Source: an uncultured Pelagibacteraceae bacterium (GTDB lineage: Bacteria > Pseudomonadota > Alphaproteobacteria > Pelagibacterales > Pelagibacteraceae). From it: a DNA stretch of 64,000 nt. Both the position numbers and the translations under genes were made by a program. This document shows, piece by piece, positions 8,207 through 18,312 of the stretch (within the stretch, counting starts at the first letter, position 1; each line of letters opens with the position of its first letter). The stretch covers positions 1 through 64,000 of the forward strand of contig CACPPH010000002.1 of the NCBI GenBank assembly GCA_902635795.1, in the 5' to 3' direction. The notes below the pieces were generated by a model that was not told the DNA's origin, searched no databases, and worked only from the letters and a program-made list of their open reading frames with translations.

Positions 8207-10489
8207 ATGCCAAAGAAAACAGAAATTGATCATTATTCCGATAAAGAGGCACTTGATTTTCATATAAAAGGGAAGTCAGGCAAAATTGAGATTAATTCGA
8301 GTAAACCTTTAACTACAAAAAGAGATCTTTCCTTAGCGTATTCACCAGGAGTTGCTGCTCCAGTTAAAGAAATCGCTAAAAATCCAGATTTAGCTTATGA
8401 CTACACTAGTAAAGGAAATTTAGTAGCTGTAATAAGTAATGGATCAGCAATTTTAGGGTTGGGGAATTTAGGATCACTAGCTTCAAAACCAGTAATGGAG
8501 GGTAAGTCTGTATTATTTAAAAGATTTGCTGATATTGACTCGATTGATATTGAAATAAATAACAACAACCCTGACTCAATTATCGAAACAATAAAAAATA
8601 TTGGTGGAACATTTGGGGGAATAAACTTAGAAGATATAGCCGCGCCTGATTGTTTTATAATAGAACAAAAGTTAAAAGAACTTTTAGATATTCCAATATT
8701 TCACGATGATCAACACGGTACTGCTATTATTACAACAGCTGCACTAATTAATGCCCTAGATATTTCAAAAAAAAAAATTGATAAAGTAAAAGTTGTAATA
8801 AATGGAGCTGGTGCCTCCGCTCAAGCTTGTTCAAATTTATTCAAAAGCTCAGGGGTAAAAAATGAAAATATTATTATGTGCGATAGCAAGGGAGTTATTT
8901 ATAAAGGGAGAAAAAATATTGATCAATTTAAATCAACTCATGCAATTGAAACCAGACATAGAACACTAGATCAGGCAATGAAAAATGCAGATGTTTTTTT
9001 AGGTTTATCTGCAAAAGATGTCGTTTCTAAAGAAATGGTTAAGTCAATGGCTAAAAATCCAATTATATTTGCCTGCGCAAATCCTGACCCCGAAATTAAA
9101 CCCGAATTAATTCAAGAGGTAAGGTCAGATGCAATAATTGCTACAGGAAGATCTGACTATCCAAATCAAGTAAATAATTTAATTGGGTTTCCATATATTT
9201 TTAGAGGCGCACTCGATGTTAGAGCCAAAGAAATAAACGAAGATATGAAGGTTGCCGCTGCTAAAGCAATTGCACTTTTAGCACGTGAGAGTGTCCCCGA
9301 TGAAGTAGTTTCAGCTTATGGAGGTGATAGACCGAGGTATGGAAAAGATTACATTATTCCATCTACTTTTGATCCAAGATTAATTAGTGTTATTCCCTCA
9401 GCTGTGGCCCAAGCAGCAATGAAGAGTGGAGTTGCTCGAAAGAATATAGTTGATTTAGAAGTTTATAAAGATCAACTTACTAATAGACTTGACCCTACTA
9501 TGTCATTGATGCAAGGGATTAATGCAAAGGTAAGAAAAAATCCTAAGCGGGTTATTTTTGCTGAGGGTGAAGATGAAAATATGCTTAAAGCAGCAATAGA
9601 ATTTGGAAAAAATAAATTAGGTACACCAATTTTGATAGGAACTGAAAAAAGAATTAAAGAGCAGCTAAAAAATATAGGTTTAGATGAAAATTATAAAATT
9701 AAGATTGTTAATTCAACAGATAAAGAAAAAAGAGAAAAATATGTCAAACATTTATATAAAAGACTTCAAAGGGAAGGGCAGCTTGAAAGAGATGTTGATA
9801 GATTAGTTCGTAATGACAGAATAGCTTGGGGAGCATCTATGATTGCATGTAATGATGCGGATGCCATGGTTACTGGTAATATTCGACATTATGCAGCATC
9901 TATAGAAAAGCTAAAAAGAGTAACAGATCCAAGACCAGGTGAAGAAATTTTTGGAATGACTATGATTACTCTAAAAGGAAAAACTATTCTAGTTGCTGAC
10001 ACAAACGTACAAGATTTTCCTTCTCCTACTAGATTAGTAAAAGTTTCAAAATCATGTGTCCGAGTTGCAAGATTGTTTGGTTTCGACCCAAAGGTTGCTT
10101 TTCTATCTCACTCAACTTTTGGAAAACCAATTTCTAAAAATACTAAGCATGTCAGAGATGCTATAGAACTTTTAAAGAGTGAAAAAGTAGACTTTGACTT
10201 TGATGGTGAAATGCAGCCAGATGTTGCATTGAACCCAATTTATAGAGAAATTTATCCTTTTTCAAAAATAGTTGGTAACGCTAATATTTTAATTATGCCG
10301 GCACTTCATAGTGCTGCAATCTCAACAAAACTAATGAAAGTATTCGGTGGTGGAAAATTAATCGGCCCACTTTTAATAGGTTTGGGTTCTCCTATTGAAG
10401 TCGCCCCTCTGAGAGCTAGTACTTCAGAGATTCTAAACTTGGCTTCCATAGCTGCTTATTCATCTGATGTTATTGATTATTCTAATTAA
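8207..10489 (+). CDS. maeB: NADP-type malic enzyme fused to phosphotransacetylase-like domain
   Basis: 760 residues. The malic enzyme part spans about 1-425: SLAYSPGVAAPV, the metal site region FHDDQHGTAI near 165, the Rossmann motif INGAGASAQAC, and FACANPDPEI. A phosphate acetyltransferase-like domain follows (about 430-755, with VIFAEGEDENMLKAA and NILIMPALHSA). This MaeB architecture decarboxylates malate to pyruvate. The PTA part usually has a regulatory acetyl-CoA-sensing role rather than catalysis. There is no clear Shine-Dalgarno before the ATG. Its stop overlaps the convergent BON gene stop by four bases. Confidence 0.95.
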   Translation: MPKKTEIDHYSDKEALDFHIKGKSGKIEINSSKPLTTKRDLSLAYSPGVAAPVKEIAKNPDLAYDYTSKGNLVAVISNGSAILGLGNLGSLASKPVMEGKSVLFKRFADIDSIDIEINNNNPDSIIETIKNIGGTFGGINLEDIAAPDCFIIEQKLKELLDIPIFHDDQHGTAIITTAALINALDISKKKIDKVKVVINGAGASAQACSNLFKSSGVKNENIIMCDSKGVIYKGRKNIDQFKSTHAIETRHRTLDQAMKNADVFLGLSAKDVVSKEMVKSMAKNPIIFACANPDPEIKPELIQEVRSDAIIATGRSDYPNQVNNLIGFPYIFRGALDVRAKEINEDMKVAAAKAIALLARESVPDEVVSAYGGDRPRYGKDYIIPSTFDPRLISVIPSAVAQAAMKSGVARKNIVDLEVYKDQLTNRLDPTMSLMQGINAKVRKNPKRVIFAEGEDENMLKAAIEFGKNKLGTPILIGTEKRIKEQLKNIGLDENYKIKIVNSTDKEKREKYVKHLYKRLQREGQLERDVDRLVRNDRIAWGASMIACNDADAMVTGNIRHYAASIEKLKRVTDPRPGEEIFGMTMITLKGKTILVADTNVQDFPSPTRLVKVSKSCVRVARLFGFDPKVAFLSHSTFGKPISKNTKHVRDAIELLKSEKVDFDFDGEMQPDVALNPIYREIYPFSKIVGNANILIMPALHSAAISTKLMKVFGGGKLIGPLLIGLGSPIEVAPLRASTSEILNLASIAAYSSDVIDYSN

Positions 10490-11064
10490 ATTTTATTTCT
10501 ACTCAGTTCGGTAACTAAATAGATAGATGGAAAAATATTATTTACATCGTAAATTTTGTTAGCTTCATTTAATACTTCCTTTTTTTCCTCTTTATCCATT
10601 GCAATACCAAATATATAGATATTTCTATTGATGGTCTCTAATGTATAATTTCGAGATTTAGTTTTTTTGTTAAAAATTAATGCAGATCTAAGCTGACTTG
10701 TGATCATTATATCTTTTGCGGTGCTTTTAAAATTAGTTTGACCTTTAATTGTTATCGCATTTTTAACAGAGCGGACGCCTTTGGTTTCCCATGCCATCTT
10801 TGTTATTTTAATTTTTTCCTCTGGCTGATCGACTTTACCTGAGAGAAAAATCCTTCCATCTAATACCTCTGATTGAATTGACAAAAAATATTTTTTATCT
10901 GCTAAAATAAGCCTAGCTGAAAGATTTTTTTCCATAATTTTATCATCGATGTACATTCCAATTGTTCTTGGATCAAAAGTGACATCTACTCCTGTTCCAA
11001 ATCTTCCCACTTTGCTGCATGAAACTAAAATTAAAATTAAAAAAATACTAATTACTTTTTTCAT
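10486..11064 (-). CDS. BON-domain lipoprotein (DolP/OsmY-like)
   Basis: 192 residues. The N-terminus MKKVISIFLILILVSC ends in a lipobox-type LVSC, predicting a lipid-anchored cell-envelope protein. Two BON-like units follow (about 45-115 and 115-190), each with a short alpha-beta pattern such as GRIFLSGKVDQPEEKIKITKMAWETKGVRSVKNAI. BON proteins bind phospholipid and stabilise the outer membrane. It overlaps the 3' end of rsmI by 17 bases, and the order rsmI-BON lipoprotein next to an LpoA-like gene is conserved in proteobacteria. Confidence 0.88.
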   Translation of the reverse strand: MKKVISIFLILILVSCSKVGRFGTGVDVTFDPRTIGMYIDDKIMEKNLSARLILADKKYFLSIQSEVLDGRIFLSGKVDQPEEKIKITKMAWETKGVRSVKNAITIKGQTNFKSTAKDIMITSQLRSALIFNKKTKSRNYTLETINRNIYIFGIAMDKEEKKEVLNEANKIYDVNNIFPSIYLVTELSRNKI

Positions 11065-11890
11065 TCTTCAAATTTAAACATAATTGATAAACTTCTTTTT
11101 TATTAATATTTTCTGTCTCTAAAATCAATTCTACAGTATCTCTTAAACTATATTTTTTTAGAAATTTTTTTGCTTTGTTAATAATTTTTTTTTTATCAAT
11201 GGAAATAGCCTTTTTTTTATCTATCTCAGAAACTACTAATGTTAGTTCTCCTTTAATAGGGGACTTAAATAAAGAGAACTTATCAACATCATCCCTATAA
11301 AAAGTTTCATACATTTTAGTTAATTCTCTACAGACAATTAATCTTCTTCCGCTAAAAAAAGTTTTAATTTTTTTAAGATAAAAATTTATTTTAACTGCTG
11401 GTACAAAAAATATTTGTGCAAAATTATAATGTGACAGTTCTGATAGAACTTTATCAGTTTCTTTCTCAGTTTTAGGTAAAAATCCATAAAATAAAAACTG
11501 ATCTTTAAAACCAGATATGCTCATAGCTGTAGTTACTGAAGAAACACCCGGAACAGGGATAATGTTAATTTTTTTATCAATGCACTTTTTTAAAAGTAAA
11601 AGGCCAGGATCAGAGAGCAAAGGTGTGCCTGCGTCTGAGATTAAAGACAAAATTTTGCCCTGATTGATGTATTCAATAATGTATGAAATTTGTTTTTGCT
11701 CATTAAATTTGTGATAAGAAACCAACTTTTTTTTAATATTAAAATAATTTAACAATTTTAATGATCTACGGGTATCTTCACAAATAATTATGTCTGAATT
11801 TTTAAGTACTGATAATGCTCTAAGAGTTATATCATCAAGGTTTCCAATGGGTGTTGAAACAATATATAAACTATTAGTTGATAAATTCAT
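11048..11890 (-). CDS. rsmI: 16S rRNA (cytidine-1402 2'-O) methyltransferase
   Basis: 280 residues, normal length. Hallmarks of the tetrapyrrole-methylase-fold RsmI are seen: LYIVSTPIGNLDDITLRAL at the N-terminus, EDTRRSLKLLNYF, SDAGTPLLSDPG near residue 85 and PGVSSVTTAMSISG near 113. It methylates the ribose of C1402 in the small-subunit decoding centre using SAM. Its start codon is only three bases from the divergent LpoA-like start, so any promoter must lie in that neighbour's coding sequence. Confidence 0.96.
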   Translation of the reverse strand: MNLSTNSLYIVSTPIGNLDDITLRALSVLKNSDIIICEDTRRSLKLLNYFNIKKKLVSYHKFNEQKQISYIIEYINQGKILSLISDAGTPLLSDPGLLLLKKCIDKKINIIPVPGVSSVTTAMSISGFKDQFLFYGFLPKTEKETDKVLSELSHYNFAQIFFVPAVKINFYLKKIKTFFSGRRLIVCRELTKMYETFYRDDVDKFSLFKSPIKGELTLVVSEIDKKKAISIDKKKIINKAKKFLKKYSLRDTVELILETENINKKEVYQLCLNLKNEKSN

Positions 11891-11893
11891 TAT

Positions 11894-13048
11894 ATGAAAA
11901 AAAAAATTACAATACTTTTATCTTACATAATATTTTTTTTTAATACTAATCTTTTTGCTAACGAGCATAATCAAATTTTGAAAATCGGGCTACTAGCACC
12001 ATTATCTGGAGAATATAAAGAATTAGGTAATTCAATTTTGTATTCTCTTCAGTTAGCACTTGATGAAATAAATGACGAGAAAGTTTTTATTGTTCCTAAA
12101 GATTCTGGTTTTAACGATGATAAGAAATTAATTGAGTCAATAGAAGATTTAAAATCTCAAGATATAAAAATTATTATTGGACCAATAAGCAAAAATAATT
12201 TTAGAGAGTTAAAAAAATATAATGAAATGGTTTTTATCTCACCATCAAACATTGACCCTAAATTTACAAACAACATTATAAGCATCGGTATAAGTTTAGA
12301 ATCCCAATTAATTGCTTTAAAAAAATTTATAAAAAAACAAAAAAAACGTAAAACTGTAATAATGTTTCCTAATAATGACTACGCTCCACTAATTGAAGAA
12401 AATTTAAAAAAAATGGATTTTCAAAATGCAAAAATATTTAAGTATAGTTCCAATCCTGAAGTGCTCACGGGAGAAATTGAAATTTTAACCAATTACTCTC
12501 AAAGAAAGAAAAATTTAGAGTTAAGGAAAAAAATGTTCGAAGATAAAGAGGATGCACAATCAATCAAACAGCTTGAAAAGTTAGAGCAACTTTATACGTT
12601 AGGTGGAGTAAATTTTGATTCTTTAATTATAATAGACTTTGGAAATAATTTAAAAAGCGTTTTAACATCTCTTGTTTACACAGATGTAAATCAAAACGAA
12701 ATTTTATTTACTACTATAAATCAGTGGTTTGATGAAAGTATTTTTTATGAAAATACAATTAAAAACCTTTACTATCCATCCATTGATTATAAAGAGTTTA
12801 AAAAATATAATGAAAACTATTTTAAAAAATTTGGCACATATCCAAATGAAATAACAATTCTTACTTACGATGCCTTAGGCCTTATTTATTACGCTTGGAA
12901 AACAAATGATAAAATTAATTCTATAAATGACTTTATGTTTAAAAACAAAATAAAAGGTAAAATAGGAACTTTTAGTTTTAAAGATCGGAAAGTTATTCAA
13001 GAATTAGATATTTATAAAACAGATAAAAACAAATTTATAAAGTTTTAA
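11894..13048 (+). CDS. Periplasmic LpoA-like penicillin-binding-protein activator (type 1 binding-protein fold)
   Basis: 384 residues with a signal peptide (about 1-22, NTNLFA), but no lipobox cysteine. The mature part begins ILKIGLLAPLSGEYKELGNSILYSLQLALDE, the start of a type 1 periplasmic-binding fold, and continues through KIIIGPISKNNF and ITILTYDALGLIYYAW. Adjacency to rsmI is the typical context of LpoA/YraM, which activates peptidoglycan synthase PBP1A in gammaproteobacteria. A branched-chain amino-acid-type receptor is the alternative, but no ABC transporter genes are near. Its 3' end overlaps convergent rdgB by 14 bases. Confidence 0.8.
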   Translation: MKKKITILLSYIIFFFNTNLFANEHNQILKIGLLAPLSGEYKELGNSILYSLQLALDEINDEKVFIVPKDSGFNDDKKLIESIEDLKSQDIKIIIGPISKNNFRELKKYNEMVFISPSNIDPKFTNNIISIGISLESQLIALKKFIKKQKKRKTVIMFPNNDYAPLIEENLKKMDFQNAKIFKYSSNPEVLTGEIEILTNYSQRKKNLELRKKMFEDKEDAQSIKQLEKLEQLYTLGGVNFDSLIIIDFGNNLKSVLTSLVYTDVNQNEILFTTINQWFDESIFYENTIKNLYYPSIDYKEFKKYNENYFKKFGTYPNEITILTYDALGLIYYAWKTNDKINSINDFMFKNKIKGKIGTFSFKDRKVIQELDIYKTDKNKFIKF

Positions 13049-13613
13049 CTATTTTTTTTAATTTTTTAAAAGCTAAGTATCTATGATCTATTTTAATTTT
13101 TTTTTTTTTTAACATTTCACCAAAAGTTTGCTGATAGTTTTTTGGAATGAAAATTGGATCGTAACCAAACCCTTTTTTTCCAAGTATTTTATTTGATATA
13201 TTTCCATGTAATTTGCCAACCGCTGAAATAATTTTTCCTGAAGGATCTTTAAAAGTAAGAGAACAAACGAAGGTGGCTCCTCTATTTTTTTTATTTTTTA
13301 ATTTTTTTAAGATAAATCTCATAGCTTTTAAAAAGCTTCCATGTTTTTTTGCCCATCTTGCAGAGTAAATACCAGGTTTGTTATTAAGTGCTTTTATACA
13401 AATTCCAGAGTCATCAGATAAAACTGAATAAGTGACAAATTTAGAGAAGAATTTAGCCTTTAATTTAGAGTTTGATAAAAAAGTTTTTCCGGTTTCTTTA
13501 GGACTTGGTAAATTAAGTTTTTTTGGTGAGATCTTTCTGTATTTCTTTGAAATCAAGTAAGCTATTTCCTTGAATTTTCCTTTATTATGCGTGCCAATTA
13601 ATATTTTTCTCAT
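13035..13613 (-). CDS. rdgB: dITP/XTP pyrophosphatase (RdgB/HAM1)
   Basis: 192 residues, the usual length. The substrate loop is GTHNKGKFKEI at the N-terminus; the conserved SDDSGICIKALNNKPGIYSARWA lies near residues 68-90, and GFGYDPIFIP near 148. It hydrolyses non-canonical purine triphosphates (ITP, dITP, XTP) to keep them out of nucleic acids. It is divergent from grpE with a 43-base gap. In many alphaproteobacteria rdgB is also found close to the hrcA-grpE heat-shock region. Confidence 0.95.
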   Translation of the reverse strand: MRKILIGTHNKGKFKEIAYLISKKYRKISPKKLNLPSPKETGKTFLSNSKLKAKFFSKFVTYSVLSDDSGICIKALNNKPGIYSARWAKKHGSFLKAMRFILKKLKNKKNRGATFVCSLTFKDPSGKIISAVGKLHGNISNKILGKKGFGYDPIFIPKNYQQTFGEMLKKKKIKIDHRYLAFKKLKKIVKTL

Positions 13614-13656
13614 TCCTACCTAGTAATTTTGTAAATATTTACTATATAGCAATAAG

Positions 13657-14238
13657 ATGTCAGAAGATAAAAAAAAAAGTATTGAGGAAGTTAAAAAGAA
13701 GGATCAAGACACTTCAACTGAAAAAGTAGAAGAATTAACAATAGACCAAAAGTTGAAGGATACTGAGGATAAACTCCTTAGATCACTTGCAGAAATTGAG
13801 AATCAAAGGAGAAGATTTGAAAAGGAAATAAAAGATGCATTTGAATTTGGTTCATTTAACTTTGCAAGAGAAAGTCTGGCAATTCTTGACAATTTGCAAA
13901 GAGCTAAAAGTGCGATTAAAAATGACGAAATTTTAAAATCTAACAAAGATTTGGATAAATTTCTTGAAAATATATCAGTAATTGAAAAAGACTTAATTTC
14001 GATATTTGAAAAAAATAAAATTACAAAAATTGAAGCTAAAGGTAAAAAATTCGATCCTAATATTCACCAGGCGATGGCTGAAATAGAGGATGATATGTCA
14101 GAAGTTGGTTCTATTGTTCAAGAAATTCAGCCTGGCTATATGTTGGGTGAAAGATTGTTGAGACCAGCATTAGTTGGGGTTGCTAAGAAAAAAAGTACTA
14201 AAAATGAGGAAAAAAAAGCGGAAAAAAGGGGAAAATAA
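13657..14238 (+). CDS. grpE: Nucleotide exchange factor GrpE
   Basis: 193 residues. A charged N-terminal coiled-coil region (about 1-70) leads to LLRSLAEIENQRRRFEKEI and the family signature FDPNIHQAMAEIEDD...GYMLGERLLRPALVGVA at about 130-175. It releases ADP from DnaK. It is the first gene of a grpE-dnaK-dnaJ cluster. I saw no hrcA upstream and no CIRCE-type inverted repeat in the 43 bases before the start, so control by a heat-shock sigma factor is more likely, though not shown. Confidence 0.96.
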   Translation: MSEDKKKSIEEVKKKDQDTSTEKVEELTIDQKLKDTEDKLLRSLAEIENQRRRFEKEIKDAFEFGSFNFARESLAILDNLQRAKSAIKNDEILKSNKDLDKFLENISVIEKDLISIFEKNKITKIEAKGKKFDPNIHQAMAEIEDDMSEVGSIVQEIQPGYMLGERLLRPALVGVAKKKSTKNEEKKAEKRGK

Positions 14239-14289
14239 GCTTGTAGATGAAAAAAAAATCCCCATATAAAAATTACAAAAGGAAAAACG

Positions 14290-16215
14290 ATGAGTAAAGT
14301 AATTGGAATTGATTTAGGAACAACAAACTCTTGTGTAGCCATAATGGATGGGACACAGGCCAAAGTTTTAGAAAATGTTGAAGGTGCAAGAACAACACCT
14401 TCTGTTGTCGCTTTTTTAGATAATGAAGAAAAATTAGTTGGCCAACCAGCAAAAAGACAAGCTGTAACTAATGCAGGAGATACAATCTTCGCAGTAAAAA
14501 GACTAATAGGAAGAAAATTTGATGGCCCTTCTGTTCAAAAAGATATTTCGAAAGTTCCATACAAAATAGTTAAATCAGATAATGGTGATGCTTGGGTTGA
14601 AGGAAAAGGCAAAAAATATTCACCAGCTCAGATCTCAGCTTTTGTTTTACAAAAAATGAAAGAAACAGCTGAAAAATATTTAGGTCAAGCTGTAACAAAA
14701 GCTGTGATCACTGTACCGGCTTACTTCAATGACTCCCAAAGACAAGCAACCAAAGATGCAGGAAAAATTGCTGGTTTAGAAGTCTTAAGAATTATTAATG
14801 AACCTACTGCAGCATCACTTGCTTACGGTCTAGATAAAAAAGGGGGCAAGAAAATCGCAGTTTATGATTTAGGTGGTGGTACATTTGATATTTCTATTTT
14901 GGAGATAGGCGATGGAGTATTTGAAGTTAAATCAACAAATGGAGATACCTTTTTAGGTGGTGAAGATTTTGACGACTCTATTGTAGAGTATCTTGCAACT
15001 GAATTTAAAAAAGATAATGGTATTGACTTAAAAACTGACAAATTAGCTCTTCAAAGATTAAAAGAGGCTGCAGAAAAAGCTAAAATTGAACTTTCATCTG
15101 CAGCTCAAACAGAGATTAATCTACCATTTATTACTGCGGATAAATCTGGACCTAAACATTTAAATCTAAAATTTACAAGGGCTAAACTTGAGGCTCTAGT
15201 ACAAAACTTAGTTGACAGAACTTTAGAGCCTTGCAAAACAGCCTTAAAAGACTCTGGTTTCTCGGCCGCAGAGATTAATGAAGTAGTGCTTGTTGGTGGA
15301 ATGACAAGAATGCCTAAAATAATCGAAACAGTTAAGAATTTCTTTGGAAAAGAACCAAATAAAAGCGTTAACCCCGATGAAGTCGTTGCGATGGGTGCAG
15401 CTATTCAAGGTGGTGTACTTCAAGGAGATGTTAAAGACGTATTGCTTTTAGATGTTACTCCTTTATCACTGGGTATTGAAACTCTTGGGGGAGTATCAAC
15501 TAAATTAATTGAAAAAAATACTACTATTCCAACAAAAAAAAGTCAGGTTTTTTCAACAGCAGAAGATAATCAACCTGCAGTTTCTATAAGAGTCTTACAA
15601 GGTGAGAGAGAGATGGCTGCAGATAACAAAATTTTAGGTAATTTTGAACTGGTTGGTATTCCTCCAGCGCCAAGAGGTACGCCACAAATTGAAGTGACAT
15701 TTGATATTGATGCTAATGGAATAGTTAGCGTTTCAGCGAAAGATAAAGGGACAGGAAAAGAGCAAAAAATACAAATCCAAGCGTCAGGGGGTTTATCGGA
15801 AGATGAAATTCAGAAGATGGTAAAAGATGCTGAAGCTAATAAAGAAGCAGATAAAAAGAAGAGAGAAACTGTAGATGCAAGGAACCAAGCAGATAGTTTA
15901 GTTTTTTCTACAGAAAAGAGTTTAAAAGATCATGGAGATAAAGTTTCAGCTGAAGAGAAGAAAGCTATTGAAATAGGCATAGCTGATCTTAAAAAATCTT
16001 TAGAAGGAACGGATATTGAGGATATAAAGAAAAAGACTCAGAGTTTAATTCAAGCTTCTATGAAACTAGGAGAAGCTGTATACAAAAGCCAACAGAAACC
16101 TGATGATAAAGACAAAGGTGCTGGAGGGCCAAAAGATACAAAGCCTGGTGAAAAAGATAATGTAGTTGACGCAGATTTTGAAGACGTAAAAGAAGATAAA
16201 GAAAAAAGCGCCTAA
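14290..16215 (+). CDS. dnaK: Chaperone DnaK (Hsp70)
   Basis: 641 residues. The ATPase domain (about 1-385) has [12 protein letters not shown] at the N-terminus, [13 protein letters not shown] and [14 protein letters not shown] near 170-205, and LVGGMTRMP near 335. The substrate-binding domain follows [17 protein letters not shown], and the C-terminus is an acidic tail ending [15 protein letters not shown]. An AAAGGAAA-type Shine-Dalgarno stretch precedes the ATG. It works with GrpE and DnaJ encoded on either side. Confidence 0.98.
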   Translation: MSKVIGIDLGTTNSCVAIMDGTQAKVLENVEGARTTPSVVAFLDNEEKLVGQPAKRQAVTNAGDTIFAVKRLIGRKFDGPSVQKDISKVPYKIVKSDNGDAWVEGKGKKYSPAQISAFVLQKMKETAEKYLGQAVTKAVITVPAYFNDSQRQATKDAGKIAGLEVLRIINEPTAASLAYGLDKKGGKKIAVYDLGGGTFDISILEIGDGVFEVKSTNGDTFLGGEDFDDSIVEYLATEFKKDNGIDLKTDKLALQRLKEAAEKAKIELSSAAQTEINLPFITADKSGPKHLNLKFTRAKLEALVQNLVDRTLEPCKTALKDSGFSAAEINEVVLVGGMTRMPKIIETVKNFFGKEPNKSVNPDEVVAMGAAIQGGVLQGDVKDVLLLDVTPLSLGIETLGGVSTKLIEKNTTIPTKKSQVFSTAEDNQPAVSIRVLQGEREMAADNKILGNFELVGIPPAPRGTPQIEVTFDIDANGIVSVSAKDKGTGKEQKIQIQASGGLSEDEIQKMVKDAEANKEADKKKRETVDARNQADSLVFSTEKSLKDHGDKVSAEEKKAIEIGIADLKKSLEGTDIEDIKKKTQSLIQASMKLGEAVYKSQQKPDDKDKGAGGPKDTKPGEKDNVVDADFEDVKEDKEKSA

Positions 16216-16238
16216 GATAGAAAATAAGGAGACGTCCT

Positions 16239-17363
16239 GTGGCTAAAAGAGATTGTTATGATGTCTTAGGTATTCCGAGAGGAGCTTCGAAAGACGATAT
16301 CAAAAAAGCTTACAGAAAATTAGCACTAAAATACCATCCAGACAAAAATAAAGGAGATAAAGCTTCTGAAGAGAAATTTAAGGAGGCGAGTGAAGCGTAT
16401 CACATTCTTTCAGACGATAAAAGAAAAGCAAACTATGATCAATTTGGTCATGCAGCATTTGAAGGAGGTGGTGGAGGTGGTGGCTTTCAAGGTTTTGGAG
16501 GTTTTGATAATTCATCATTCTCAGATATCTTCGAAGATTTCTTTAGCGACTTTGGTGGAGGTACTTCAAGGAGAACAAGCAACAGAGGTAATGATTTAAG
16601 GTATGATGTAAGCATAAGTTTGGAGGATGCTTATAAAGGAACTGAAAAAAACGTACGATATACTACCTACAAAACTTGTAAGTCTTGCTCAGGAAGTGGA
16701 GCGGCAAAAGGCTCTAAACCAATAAGATGTGATTACTGCTCTGGAAGAGGAAAGGTAAGAACAAATCAAGGTTTTTTTACTGTTCAACAAACTTGTCCTC
16801 AATGTAGCGGTTACGGTGAGATGATTAGTACACCTTGTAACAGTTGTAGTGGTAATGGAAAAATGCAAGCCAACGAAAATGTAACAGTTAAAATTCCAAA
16901 AGGAGTTGATGACGGCACTAGAATAAGGCTTTCCGGAAAGGGTGAAGCAGGATCAAAAGGTGGTTCAAACGGAGATTTATATTTATTTATATCTATAGAT
17001 AATCATAATATTTTTAAAAGGTCTGAGGAAAATTTATATTATGAATTACCTATAAGCTTCTCAGACGCAACATTAGGAACTTCGGTAGAAGTGCCTTCAA
17101 TTGACGGAGGTAAATCTAAAATTAAAATTCCTTCAGGAACTCAACATGGAAAACAGTTTAGATTAAAAGGAAAAGGTATGCCCATCCTTAGAAGAAATCT
17201 GTTTGGTGATCTTTACATAAGAATAGTTACCCAAATACCTACTTCACTTTCCAAAAGACAAAAAGAAATTTTAGAGGAATTTAATGAAATTGAAGCTAAT
17301 AAACCCGACCCAATAATTAAAAACTTTTTTGAGAAAGCTAGGAAATTCTGGAAAAAAACTTAA
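16239..17363 (+). CDS. dnaJ: Co-chaperone DnaJ (Hsp40)
   Basis: 374 residues, full type I DnaJ. The J domain has the HPD motif in KYHPDKNKG (about 33-35). A Gly/Phe-rich stretch spans 75-105, and the zinc-finger region has four CxxCxGxG repeats ([32 protein letters not shown]; about 147-215), followed by the C-terminal peptide-binding domains. The start is GTG at 16239, preceded by a good Shine-Dalgarno AAGGAG at 16226-16231. It stimulates DnaK ATPase and delivers substrates. Confidence 0.98.
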   Translation: MAKRDCYDVLGIPRGASKDDIKKAYRKLALKYHPDKNKGDKASEEKFKEASEAYHILSDDKRKANYDQFGHAAFEGGGGGGGFQGFGGFDNSSFSDIFEDFFSDFGGGTSRRTSNRGNDLRYDVSISLEDAYKGTEKNVRYTTYKTCKSCSGSGAAKGSKPIRCDYCSGRGKVRTNQGFFTVQQTCPQCSGYGEMISTPCNSCSGNGKMQANENVTVKIPKGVDDGTRIRLSGKGEAGSKGGSNGDLYLFISIDNHNIFKRSEENLYYELPISFSDATLGTSVEVPSIDGGKSKIKIPSGTQHGKQFRLKGKGMPILRRNLFGDLYIRIVTQIPTSLSKRQKEILEEFNEIEANKPDPIIKNFFEKARKFWKKT

Positions 17364-17368
17364 ACTAA

Positions 17369-17536
17369 ATGGAAACTGATCAAATAATGTCCGCAATATT
17401 TCTAATTGCGGTTCTTGCTTTAATCTTACCTGGTTTTTTATCCACCAATAACAAGCTAAAGCAATTTTTAAACAATTTATCTATCTGGACTATAATTGTA
17501 CTAATAATTATTGTAGTTATTTATTTGATTAGATAA
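17369..17536 (+). CDS. Small 55-residue membrane protein, unknown function
   Basis: The frame begins with ATG at 17369, five bases after the dnaJ stop, and ends with a TAA whose last base is the first base of the dapB ATG (TAATG). The protein starts METDQIMSAIFLIAVLALI and has two hydrophobic segments (about 8-23 and 38-54) separated by a polar loop with STNNKLKQFLNN. I do not recognise a family. The tight stop-start coupling to dapB and the clean two-helix pattern argue that it is translated. It fills the whole dnaJ-dapB gap. Confidence 0.65.
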   Translation: METDQIMSAIFLIAVLALILPGFLSTNNKLKQFLNNLSIWTIIVLIIIVVIYLIR

Positions 17537-18312
17537 TGAAAAAAATCAATTTAACTATAACAGGTTGTATGGGTAGAATGGGTAAGCAACTCATTAAATC
17601 TACAAATAAAAATAAAATTTTTAAACTCGTATCTCTAACTGAAAATAGAAAGATAAATAAAAAAATTTCTGGAATTAGACCTGAAATAAACTCACATGCA
17701 GCTTTTAAAAAAACAAATGTAATTATAGATTTTACCGTGCCAAAATGTACGTTAGAAATTCTAAAAATAGCTGCAAAACAGAAGAAAAGAGTAGTCATTG
17801 GTACTACAGGTTTTACAAAAAGACAGGAAATGTTAATTAAAGATTTCTCAAGAAAAATTCCAATACTTAAAGCTGGTAATATGAGCCTTGGGGTAAACTT
17901 ACTTATGTATTTAACAGAGATAGCATCAAAATCTTTAGGTAATAATTTTTTGAGTAAAATATATGAAGTACATCATAAACATAAAATTGATTACCCTTCT
18001 GGAACAGCTTTAATGCTGGGAAAAGGAATTGCTAACGGAAAGAATAAAAATTTTTATAATTTAATAGGTAAAAAATATTTAAATAAAAAATCTTTCCCTT
18101 ATTCAAAAAAAATAAATTTTAATTCAATTCGTAAAGGTGAAGTAATTGGGGAACATGAAGTCAGATTTTTTAGTGGAAAAGAAATTATAAAACTTAATCA
18201 TAAGTCTTTTGATAGAGCTTTATATTCTGAAGGTGCCTTAACTGCAGCTGCTTGGTTAATGTCTAAAAAAGTAGGTCTTTACTCTATGAGAGACCTTCTT
18301 AATTTTAAGTGA
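17536..18312 (+). CDS. dapB: 4-hydroxy-tetrahydrodipicolinate reductase
   Basis: 258 residues. The NAD(P)-binding motif is ITGCMGRMGKQL at the N-terminus, VVIGTTGFTKRQ lies near 90 and the active-site signature EVHHKHKIDYPSGTAL near 145-162 (catalytic His and Lys). It performs the second committed step of lysine/meso-diaminopimelate synthesis and so also feeds peptidoglycan. The dnaJ-dapB-nth order is common in alphaproteobacteria. Its stop overlaps the GTG start of nth (GTGA). Confidence 0.96.
   Translation: MKKINLTITGCMGRMGKQLIKSTNKNKIFKLVSLTENRKINKKISGIRPEINSHAAFKKTNVIIDFTVPKCTLEILKIAAKQKKRVVIGTTGFTKRQEMLIKDFSRKIPILKAGNMSLGVNLLMYLTEIASKSLGNNFLSKIYEVHHKHKIDYPSGTALMLGKGIANGKNKNFYNLIGKKYLNKKSFPYSKKINFNSIRKGEVIGEHEVRFFSGKEIIKLNHKSFDRALYSEGALTAAAWLMSKKVGLYSMRDLLNFK

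Noticed and set aside
9281-9295. CACGTG in maeB as a third parS site
   Set aside because: Flanking bases do not form the TTTCACGTGAAA palindrome; only the central hexamer is present.
13614-13656. CIRCE-type inverted repeat before grpE
   Set aside because: I looked for the TTAGCACTC/GAGTGCTAA arms in this gap and did not find them.
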